Part shown: piece by piece, positions 56,989 to 64,000 of the stretch
Position numbering within the stretch: position 1 is the stretch's first letter
How the letters are laid out: every line of letters starts with the position of its first letter
From: Streptococcus constellatus subsp. constellatus
Lineage (GTDB): Bacteria; Bacillota; Bacilli; Lactobacillales; Streptococcaceae
NCBI RefSeq assembly: GCF_023167545.1
Contig: NZ_AP014647.1
Location: forward strand, 744,001-808,000
Direction of reading: 5' to 3'
DNA length: 64,000 nucleotides
Translations under genes and position numbers: made by a program
The notes under the pieces: generated by a model
The model's input: the letters and a program-made list of their open reading frames with translations, nothing else
The model's database searches: none
Told to the model about the DNA's origin: nothing

Positions 56989-57222
56989 ATGTATAATTTA
57001 TTATTAACCATTTTATTGATTTTATCAGTATTTATTTTAATCGCAATTTTTATGCAACCTACAAAAAATCAATCAAGTAATGTATTTGACGCAAGTGCAG
57101 GAGATTTGTTTGAACGACCAAAAGCAAGAGGCTTTGAAGCAGTTATGCAGCGTTTGACAGGAGTGATGGTTTTCTTTTGGTTGTTGATTGCACTAATGCT
57201 GACAATCTTATCTAGTAAATAA
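56989..57222 (+). CDS. secG: Preprotein translocase subunit SecG
   Basis: A 77-aa membrane protein with two spans (about 1-22 and 55-75) around a loop containing NVFDASAGDLFERPKARGFE. It sits between rpmG and rnr as in other streptococci. AAGGAG precedes the ATG. Confidence 0.92.
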   Translation: MYNLLLTILLILSVFILIAIFMQPTKNQSSNVFDASAGDLFERPKARGFEAVMQRLTGVMVFFWLLIALMLTILSSK

Positions 57223-57314
57223 AATGGGCTCTGACTTTGTCTTTGCCTATTTTTTCTGTATTAGGTGAGGAAAAAGTAACTTAAAGTTTAGAGAATATAA
57301 GAAAAAAGGAAAGA

Positions 57315-59654
57315 ATGAAAGAAGAAATTTTAAACTATTTAAGAGAAAAGAAAGAAGCTAGTATGGATGAGCTGGCACAAAGATTAGGAAAAGAAAAAGC
57401 AAAAGACTTTAGAAATTTAGTTCAGACGATTTCTGAAATGGAGCGAAAACGTCAATTGACCTTTAGCAATGCTGGGAAAATCCAACTTCGTAAAGAAAAG
57501 CAGCTGCTTACTTTGAAAGGGACCTTTCACGCCCATAAAAATGGCTTTGGCTTTGTTACCTTAAATGAAGAAGAGGATGATCTTTTTATTGGTCGCAATG
57601 ATGTTAACTATGCGATTGATGGTGATACGGTAGAAGTTGCAATCACTAAGGTTGCAGATCGCAGCAAGGGAACGTCTGCTGAAGCGAAGGTTATTGATGT
57701 TTTGGAACACAGCTTAAAAACAGCAGTGGGTCAGCTCATCTTGGATGAAGAAAAGCCTAAGTATGCTGGTTATATTCGGTCAAAAAATCAGAAAATATCT
57801 CAACCTATTTATATCAAGAAACCAGCTTTGGTTTTGGATGGGACAGAGATTTTAAAAGTAGAGATTGATAAGTACCCGACTAAAAAACATGATTTTTTTG
57901 TAGCTACTATTTTGGATGTAGTGGGTCACAAGGATGATCCGGGTATTGATGTTCTGGAAGTTTTGGAGTCCATGGACATTGTGTCTGAGTTTCCAGAGAG
58001 AGTTTTGAAAGAAGCGTCAGCAATTCCGGATATGCCATCTAAAAAGGATTTTGAAGGTCGTTTAGATCTGCGTAATGAAATTACCTTTACTATTGATGGG
58101 GCGGATGCTAAAGATTTGGACGATGCAGTTCATATCAAGAAACTATCAAATGGACATTTTGAACTGGGAGTTCATATTGCAGATGTTTCTTACTATGTTC
58201 AAGAAGGTTCTGAATTGGACAAGGAAGCGCTCAATCGAGCAACATCTGTTTATGTGACGGATCGAGTAGTACCTATGCTGCCTGAGCGTCTGTCAAATGG
58301 CATCTGTTCACTCAATCCTAATGTAGATCGGCTGACGCAATCAGCTATCATGGAGATTGATCAAAAAGGGCGAGTTGTCAAACATACCATTACACAAACA
58401 ATCATTAAAACTACTTTTCGTATGACCTATAGCGATGTGAATGACATGATTGCGGGAGACGAGAAAAAACGAGCTGCTTTTAAAGCGATTGTGCCAAGTA
58501 TAGAGCAAATGGTAGAGCTTCATGCTATCTTAGAAACGATGCGTTTCAAGCGAGGAGCCCTTAATTTTGATACGAAAGAGGCTAAAATTTTGGTCAATAA
58601 GGCTGGACGTCCAGTAGATATTATTTTACGTCAGCGTGGCCTTGCGGAGCGTATGATTGAGTCTTTTATGTTGGTCGCAAATGAAACGGTGGCAGAGCAT
58701 TTTGCTAAACTAAAGCTGCCCTTTATCTATCGGATTCACGAAGAACCTAAAGCTGAAAAAGTGCAGAAGTTTATTGACTTTGCTTCTACCTTTGGAGTTC
58801 GAGTATATGGAACGGCTAATTCTATAAGTCAATCTGCTCTTCAAGATATTATGAAAGCGGTGCATGGTCAGCCCTATGAAGAAGTGCTATCTATGATGCT
58901 TTTGCGCTCCATGCAGCAGGCTCGTTACTCAGAGCATAACTACGGTCATTATGGTTTGGCAGCCGAGTTTTACACTCACTTCACCAGTCCAATCCGCCGT
59001 TATCCAGACCTTTTGGTTCATCGCATGGTGCGTGATTACGGGCGTTCTAAGGAAATAGCAGAGCATTTTGAGCAAGTCATTCCAGATATTGCTAGTCAGT
59101 CTTCCAGCAGGGAACGGCGAGCTATTGAAGCAGAGCGAGAAGTAGAAGCTATGAAAAAGGCTGAGTTTATGGAAGAATTTGTGGGAGAAGAATTTGATGG
59201 TATTGTGTCGAGTGTAGTCAAATTCGGTCTATTTGTCGAACTTTCAAACACAGTTGAAGGTTTGATTCATGTAGCTAACTTGCCAGAGTTTTTCCACTAT
59301 AATGAACGTAATCTAACTTTGCAGGGTGAAAAATCCAGTGTTGTTTTTCGAGTCGGTCAACAGATTCGCATTAAGTTAGTTCGATCGGATAAGGCGACTG
59401 GTGAGATTGACTTTGAATACCTACCTAGTGAATATGATGTAATTGAAAAGAAAAAGCACTCCAAGTTCAAGCAAGACGGACGTCAACAGTCTTATCGCGG
59501 TGACGGAGAGCGAAAGAGCAAATCTTCAAAAGGAATCATTTCTAGGGATAAGAAATCAAAGAAAAGCAAAGGGAAGAAACCATTTTATAAAGAAATGACT
59601 AAGAAAGGAAGTAAGAATGGCAAAAGGAGAGGGAAAGGTCGTCGCTCAAAATAA
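57315..59654 (+). CDS. rnr: Ribonuclease R
   Basis: A 779-aa 3'-5' exoribonuclease that degrades structured RNA and takes part in trans-translation with SmpB. An N-terminal helical domain and cold-shock folds precede the RNB core ([12 protein letters not shown], the catalytic acidic cluster), then an S1 domain (about 640-715) and a strongly basic tail. AAAGGAAAG precedes ATG 57315. It overlaps smpB by 38 bp. Confidence 0.97.
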   Translation: MKEEILNYLREKKEASMDELAQRLGKEKAKDFRNLVQTISEMERKRQLTFSNAGKIQLRKEKQLLTLKGTFHAHKNGFGFVTLNEEEDDLFIGRNDVNYAIDGDTVEVAITKVADRSKGTSAEAKVIDVLEHSLKTAVGQLILDEEKPKYAGYIRSKNQKISQPIYIKKPALVLDGTEILKVEIDKYPTKKHDFFVATILDVVGHKDDPGIDVLEVLESMDIVSEFPERVLKEASAIPDMPSKKDFEGRLDLRNEITFTIDGADAKDLDDAVHIKKLSNGHFELGVHIADVSYYVQEGSELDKEALNRATSVYVTDRVVPMLPERLSNGICSLNPNVDRLTQSAIMEIDQKGRVVKHTITQTIIKTTFRMTYSDVNDMIAGDEKKRAAFKAIVPSIEQMVELHAILETMRFKRGALNFDTKEAKILVNKAGRPVDIILRQRGLAERMIESFMLVANETVAEHFAKLKLPFIYRIHEEPKAEKVQKFIDFASTFGVRVYGTANSISQSALQDIMKAVHGQPYEEVLSMMLLRSMQQARYSEHNYGHYGLAAEFYTHFTSPIRRYPDLLVHRMVRDYGRSKEIAEHFEQVIPDIASQSSSRERRAIEAEREVEAMKKAEFMEEFVGEEFDGIVSSVVKFGLFVELSNTVEGLIHVANLPEFFHYNERNLTLQGEKSSVVFRVGQQIRIKLVRSDKATGEIDFEYLPSEYDVIEKKKHSKFKQDGRQQSYRGDGERKSKSSKGIISRDKKSKKSKGKKPFYKEMTKKGSKNGKRRGKGRRSK

Positions 59655-60084
59655 GAAAGCACGTCACGACTATACTATTGTTGATACGATTGAAGCGGGC
59701 ATGGTTTTAACTGGAACTGAAATTAAAAGCGTACGCGCTGCACGAATTAACCTAAAAGATGGCTTTGCTCAAATCAAAAATGGAGAAGTCTGGCTCAGTA
59801 ATGTCCATATAGCTCCTTATGAAGAAGGAAATATTTGGAATCAAGACCCTGAACGTAGGAGAAAATTGCTGTTGCATAGAAAGCAAATTAAAAAATTAGA
59901 GCAGGAAACCAAAGGAACTGGGATGACTTTAGTTCCTCTCAAAGTTTATCTTAAAGATGGTTATGCTAAGTTGCTTTTAGGATTGGCTAAAGGGAAACAT
60001 GACTATGATAAGCGCGAATCTATTAAACGTCGTGAGCAAAATAGAGATATTGCTCGGACTATGAAGACTTATAATATACGATAA
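59617..60084 (+). CDS. smpB: SsrA-binding protein SmpB
   Basis: A 155-aa tmRNA partner that rescues stalled ribosomes. It has [21 protein letters not shown] and the closing [20 protein letters not shown]. The start lies in the rnr tail with AAGGAAG upstream, so translation is coupled. Confidence 0.97.
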   Translation: MAKGEGKVVAQNKKARHDYTIVDTIEAGMVLTGTEIKSVRAARINLKDGFAQIKNGEVWLSNVHIAPYEEGNIWNQDPERRRKLLLHRKQIKKLEQETKGTGMTLVPLKVYLKDGYAKLLLGLAKGKHDYDKRESIKRREQNRDIARTMKTYNIR

Positions 60085-60167
60085 TATCCATTATATTACT
60101 CTCATTTTTTAATAGGGTGAAGTGTTTCATTGGTTAATCCTTATCAAAATTCTTTTTCTAATATCGC

Positions 60168-60198
60168 AAAAGCTGAAAAATTTTTTCAGCTTTTTTAT
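60168..60198 (+). terminator. Terminator between smpB and comEA
   Basis: AAAGCTGAAAA pairs perfectly with TTTTCAGCTTT, followed by TTTAT. Confidence 0.85.
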
Positions 60199-60204
60199 TT
60201 ATTT

Positions 60205-60212
60205 TACGAATA
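60205..60212 (+). promoter_or_regulatory. ComX (SigX) box for comEA-comEC
   Basis: TACGAATA, the late-competence combox, 40 bp before the comEA start and just after the smpB terminator. It places these genes under the competence sigma factor. Confidence 0.88.
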
Positions 60213-60251
60213 AACAGATAAAGTAAATTTTCATTCAGTTTAGGAGGAAAA

Positions 60252-60956
60252 ATGTTAGAGGTAATCATCACAAAAATAAAAGAGTATAAAATTTTAGTTG
60301 GTTTAAGCCTGATTGGTTTGATCATAGCAGGATTTTTTCTGATGACTAGTAAATCTGCTAGACAATCTAATGTGGGAGATATTGCACAAGAGGCCACAAA
60401 TGCAAAACTAGAACGGAAAGAAACTTCAACTGAAACGAAGAAAAAACAACAGAAAGAAGAAACAGAATCTCAAAAGAATTTAGCGAGTGAAGAATTGGAA
60501 TTTTTAACTGTAGATGTTAAAGGTGCTGTTAAAAATCCAGGTATTTATCAATTAAAAAAAACAAGCCGAATAAATGATGCTATCCAAAAAGCGGGTGGAC
60601 TAACGACAGACGCTGACAGCAAATCTATCAATTTGGCTCAAAAACTAACAGATGAGGCTGTGATTTATGTGGCAACTATGGGTGAAAATGTAACAAATGC
60701 TGCAAGTAATAATGGACAAACTTTAACGACAGATACCGATGGAACTGCGGCACAAAAAGGGAATAAGGTCAATCTAAATAAGGCTAATTTGTCTGATTTA
60801 CAGTCTATTTCTGGTATTGGACAAAAGCGCGCCCAAGATATTTTAGATTATCGTGAGGCAAATGGAAAATTTAATTCTGTTGATGATCTTAAAAATATAT
60901 CAGGAGTTGGTGCTAAAACATTAGAGAAATTGAAAGAATATGTCACAGTGGATTAA
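60252..60956 (+). CDS. comEA: Competence DNA receptor ComEA
   Basis: A 234-aa membrane-anchored protein that binds double-stranded DNA outside the cell for transformation. N-terminal anchor KILVGLSLIGLIIAGFFLM, a charged linker, an SLBB domain (about 85-150; VDVKGAVKNPGIYQL), and C-terminal helix-hairpin-helix repeats (LQSISGIGQKRAQDIL, LKNISGVGAKTLEKL). TAGGAGGA precedes ATG 60252. It overlaps comEC by 17 bp. Confidence 0.96.
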   Translation: MLEVIITKIKEYKILVGLSLIGLIIAGFFLMTSKSARQSNVGDIAQEATNAKLERKETSTETKKKQQKEETESQKNLASEELEFLTVDVKGAVKNPGIYQLKKTSRINDAIQKAGGLTTDADSKSINLAQKLTDEAVIYVATMGENVTNAASNNGQTLTTDTDGTAAQKGNKVNLNKANLSDLQSISGIGQKRAQDILDYREANGKFNSVDDLKNISGVGAKTLEKLKEYVTVD

Positions 60957-63168
60957 GATATTTCCGATTAAACCAATTTACATTGCTTTCTTACTTGTCT
61001 GGCTATATTTTGCAATCTATCAAAGTAGCTGGTTGGCTTGGTTTTGTTTTATTTTTCTAATAATCCGTCTTTTTGTCCTTTATTCACCGAAAAAATGTTT
61101 CACAACTTTAATGTTTCTCGCTTGTTTTGCTGCTTTTTTCTTTGTTCGTAGAGAAATGGCAGAGTGGCAAACAAAAGCAGAACCTTCTTCTGTAAGACAA
61201 GTAGCAGTTCTACCTGACACGATTAAGGTAAATGGAGATTCGCTTTCTTTTCGCGGCAAAGCAAATGGGCAGACTTATCAAATTTACTACAAATTGAAAT
61301 CAAAAGAAGAACAGTTGGCTTTTCAAAATCTATCCAGTCTTGTCACATTAACTGTTGAGGGGGAATTTGAATCTCCTGAAAAGCAACGCAATTTTTCTGG
61401 TTTTGATTATCAAGCCTATCTAAAAACGCAAGGGATTTATCGGATTTTAAAGGTGGATCAAATTTTGTCTAGTCAAGATAGGGTTAGCTTCCAACCGTTT
61501 GAGTGGTTGTCTAACTGGCGAAGAAAGGCATTGGTTTTCATTAAGAGAAATTTTCCAAATCCGATGAATCATTACATGACAGGGCTCTTATTTGGCGCAT
61601 TAGAGACAGATTTTGATGAAATGAGTGATCTTTATTCTAGCTTGGGAATTATTCATTTATTTGCGTTATCTGGCATGCAAGTTGGCTTTTTTATGGAAGG
61701 ATTTCGTAAGTTGCTTTTGAAGCTGGGACTTACGAAGGAAATGGTTCATAAATGCCAATATCCGTTTTCTTTCTTTTATGCAGGAATGACTGGATTTTCA
61801 GTATCCGTTGTACGGAGTTTAATTCAGAAATTATTGTCGCAACATGGTATCACTAAATTAGATAATTTTGCTTTAACAATAATGGTGTTGTCCTTGCTTA
61901 TGCCATCTTTTCTTTTAACGGCAGGAGGAGTTCTCTCCTGTGCCTATGCTTTTGTTATTAGTGTTATAGATTTTGAAAGTCTGACTTCTTGGAGAAAAGT
62001 TGTGGTAGAGAGTAGTATCATTTCACTTGGTGTTTTACCGATTCTAATCTTTTATTTTGGAGAATTTCAACCTTGGTCTATTTTATTGACATTTGTTTTT
62101 TCACTAATTTTTGATATAGTGATGCTACCGGGTTTAACACTGATTTTTCTCATTTCACCTTTCATAAAGCTCATTCAAGTAAATTTTCTTTTTGAAGGCT
62201 TAGAAAATAGTATTCGTTGGATAGCAAATGTCTTTGGCAGACCAATCGTTTTTGGGCAACCTAGCTCGCTTTTATTAGTTGTTATGCTGCTTGTACTGGC
62301 TATTTTGTATGATGTTAGAAAAAATAAAAAATGGGTGATATTGCTCAGCTTGTGTCTTGCTATACTATTTTTTATAACTAAATTTCCTTTTCAAAATGAG
62401 ATCACAATGGTTGATGTTGGACGGGGAGATAGTCTTTTTTTGAGAGACTGGAAAGGTAGAAATGTATTGATTGACGTTGGAGGACGTGAAGAAATTAGAA
62501 CAAAAGAATCTTGGCAAAAACGAACAACTAAATCAAATGCGGAGAAAACTTTGATTCCTTACCTAAAAAGTCGTGGTATAGATACGATTGATACTCTAAT
62601 CTTAACAAATCCTAATGCAGATTATGCGGGAGATGTAATAAAAGTGGTTAAAAAGTTTGCGGTAAAGAAAATTTTTATTTCCAGAAGTAGTTTGAATGAT
62701 GCAGACTTTTTAAATAAATTAAAGGAGACAAGAGCATTTGTTCATGTCGTAAAACAAGGAGACAAACTTCCTATTTTTGATCATCATTTGCAAGTTCTTT
62801 CTGGTACGAATAAGAATGATCAATCGCTAGTTTTATATGGTCAATTTTTTCGTACAAGGTTTTTATTTATGAGCAATTTAACAGAAGAGGATGAAGTAAA
62901 GCTAATGCAACTTTATCCAAAGCTAAAAACAGATGTCTTGAAGGTTGGGCAACATGGAGCTAAAAATTCATCACATTCAAAATTTTTACAGCAAATAGAA
63001 CCGGCAGTTGCACTCATTTCTGTTGGGAAAAATAACCAATCCAAATCTCCGAATCAAGAAATGATAGAGCGATTGAATCGCTTAAATGCGAAGATTTATC
63101 GAACAGATGAACGAGGGGCGATCAAGTTTTCAGGATGGACAAAATGGCAATTAGAAACTGTTCAATAG
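60940..63168 (+). CDS. comEC: Competence DNA channel ComEC
   Basis: A 742-aa protein that carries single-stranded DNA through the membrane. Several spans, a soluble N-terminal segment (DUF4131-like), the Competence domain (LFALSGMQVGFFMEGFRK), and a C-terminal beta-lactamase-like domain (MVDVGRGDSLFLRDWKGRN). In that domain the usual HxHxDH metal motif reads NPNADY, so nuclease chemistry is doubtful, while GQHGAKNSS is retained. Coupled to comEA. Confidence 0.94.
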   Translation: MSQWIKIFPIKPIYIAFLLVWLYFAIYQSSWLAWFCFIFLIIRLFVLYSPKKCFTTLMFLACFAAFFFVRREMAEWQTKAEPSSVRQVAVLPDTIKVNGDSLSFRGKANGQTYQIYYKLKSKEEQLAFQNLSSLVTLTVEGEFESPEKQRNFSGFDYQAYLKTQGIYRILKVDQILSSQDRVSFQPFEWLSNWRRKALVFIKRNFPNPMNHYMTGLLFGALETDFDEMSDLYSSLGIIHLFALSGMQVGFFMEGFRKLLLKLGLTKEMVHKCQYPFSFFYAGMTGFSVSVVRSLIQKLLSQHGITKLDNFALTIMVLSLLMPSFLLTAGGVLSCAYAFVISVIDFESLTSWRKVVVESSIISLGVLPILIFYFGEFQPWSILLTFVFSLIFDIVMLPGLTLIFLISPFIKLIQVNFLFEGLENSIRWIANVFGRPIVFGQPSSLLLVVMLLVLAILYDVRKNKKWVILLSLCLAILFFITKFPFQNEITMVDVGRGDSLFLRDWKGRNVLIDVGGREEIRTKESWQKRTTKSNAEKTLIPYLKSRGIDTIDTLILTNPNADYAGDVIKVVKKFAVKKIFISRSSLNDADFLNKLKETRAFVHVVKQGDKLPIFDHHLQVLSGTNKNDQSLVLYGQFFRTRFLFMSNLTEEDEVKLMQLYPKLKTDVLKVGQHGAKNSSHSKFLQQIEPAVALISVGKNNQSKSPNQEMIERLNRLNAKIYRTDERGAIKFSGWTKWQLETVQ

Positions 63169-63247
63169 TCAGAGTTCTAAAATTGAAATTCCGTTGATTT
63201 AGTAGGAAGAGTATGATATTTAAAAATAAAAACTGAGGAGATTTATT

Positions 63248-63736
63248 ATGTTTACAGCTTATAAAAAGTTTTGGACTCATTATGCTGATTTTGAAGGAAA
63301 ATCAACAAGACCTGAGTATTGGTGGTCTGTTTTGTGCAATGTTTTGATTACACTGCCATTTGGTATGATAGCTTTTGGGTCGATTTTAACTGCAATTTTC
63401 AACATTGTGCAACAAGCAGTTTACTATCGGGAAGAACTTGGTGAATTTGATCCAAGTGTTTTTATAGCTAGCTTAGGTTCTACATTTATTATCATTATTT
63501 TATTGAGTATTTTCTGGATAGCAACTTTAGTTCCAAATTTAGCAATTATTGTGCGTCGCTTGCGCGATGCTGGCTATCATTGGGCATTCATCTTTTTATA
63601 TGTAGCTCCTGTACTTTTGATGTGGGTTCCACTTTTAAATATCTTAGCTGTTTTAGCTATGCTACCATGTTCTATCGCTTTGATTATCTTACTTTGTATG
63701 CCGACTAAAGAAGCGCAAACATCTACTGTTGATTAA
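63248..63736 (+). CDS. DUF805 membrane protein
   Basis: A 162-aa protein with the DUF805 start (YADFEGKSTRPEYWWSVL), about four spans, and the family motif IIVRRLRDAGYHW. The stop TAA at 63734-63736 is followed in the same frame by a Gln-rich reading frame to TAG 63967, which looks like the original hydrophilic tail. The membrane domain is complete, so it may function without the tail. Confidence 0.85.
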   Translation: MFTAYKKFWTHYADFEGKSTRPEYWWSVLCNVLITLPFGMIAFGSILTAIFNIVQQAVYYREELGEFDPSVFIASLGSTFIIIILLSIFWIATLVPNLAIIVRRLRDAGYHWAFIFLYVAPVLLMWVPLLNILAVLAMLPCSIALIILLCMPTKEAQTSTVD

Positions 63737-63967
63737 GGACAATTTACGACACAACAAATGCAATCTCAACAACCTGTTCAAACGCAACAATTTACTCAAC
63801 CGCAAGAATCAGCACAATCTCAAGCGATGAAAACAGAAGTAACATCAGTTCAACAAGAAACGAAAGTGACAGAAATAACTGATCAAGCTATTCAATCGGA
63901 AGAGGAAACTTTAGCCTCAGCTATCACGGAAAATGAACAATTTAAAAAAGATGAACTCGGCCAATAG
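63737..63967 (+). pseudogene. Gln-rich tail cut off from the DUF805 gene
   Basis: It is in frame with the preceding gene after one TAA. The composition (MQSQQPVQTQQFTQPQESAQ and then acidic residues) is typical of cytosolic tails on DUF805 proteins. The internal ATG at 63758 has no ribosome site, so a separate gene is unlikely. Confidence 0.6.
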
Positions 63968-64000
63968 ACGACATTTTACAGTTAAATAATTACATATAAA

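Overview
The window comes from a low-GC Firmicute and reads as a Streptococcus chromosome. Supporting signs are the streptococcal asd RNA, an adcAII-pht zinc cluster behind AdcR boxes, a ComX-type box before comEA-comEC, the mutM-coaE-pmrA-rpmG-secG-rnr-smpB block, and the paired small genes around obg. An Anginosus or Mitis group species would fit, but the species cannot be fixed from sequence alone.

Layout. 1-2640: partial DUF1275 gene, asd RNA, asd, and decayed genes including the tail of dapA. 2640-5200: a two-gene cassette (C39-like protein, AraC/GyrI regulator) lying between two related copies of the rplJ promoter region. 5200-8520: L10 leader, rplJ-rplL, then gene debris beside the rplL 3' end, which matches the known ICESa2603-family attachment core. 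8587-10920: rimM-trmD and an IS30-family element. 10947-14600: AdcR-controlled adcAII-pht. 14800-18050: SAP-like protein, free-Met sulfoxide reductase, dnaX, small membrane protein. 18050-23000: birA and galR leftward, galK-galT rightward. 23000-28300: DUF4044 protein, obg, a small protein, a polysaccharide deacetylase, hom-thrB, and a 55-bp insertion inside the thrB terminator. 28300-31620: membrane protein, orphan EIIC, alpha/beta hydrolase.

31870-38523 is a pyrimidine region. Three PyrR attenuators precede an MFS transporter, pyrK-pyrDb, and pyrF-(pyrophosphatase-like)-pyrE; a LysR regulator is divergent from pyrK. 38770-42710 holds a large membrane protein, a UPF0346 protein, phoH, a frameshifted DUF3781 gene, a GNAT and a TfoX-N protein. 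42925-45881 has ald (cre site in its promoter), a GNAT with an early stop, tRNA-Thr(GGT) and a ruined fumarate reductase gene.

45939-49630 is a promoter, a 23-codon leader ORF, a terminator and a two-subunit ABC exporter, with the layout of antibiotic-sensing attenuation. 49746-60084 is mostly housekeeping (ybeY, dgkA, era, Nudix, DinB, an AAC(6')-like GNAT, mutM, coaE, pmrA, rpmG, secG, rnr, smpB). 60205-63168 is competence DNA uptake (comEA, comEC), and a DUF805 gene ends the window.

The best candidates for something not fully described are the leader-peptide attenuator at 45939-46145, whose ORF end is perfectly complementary to its own Shine-Dalgarno, and the PyrR-controlled MFS transporter. 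Recurrent themes are single-lesion gene decay (stops at 44202, 52761 and 63734; a frameshift at 41782) and start codons placed 6-7 nt after extended -10 boxes, which suggests leaderless mRNAs.
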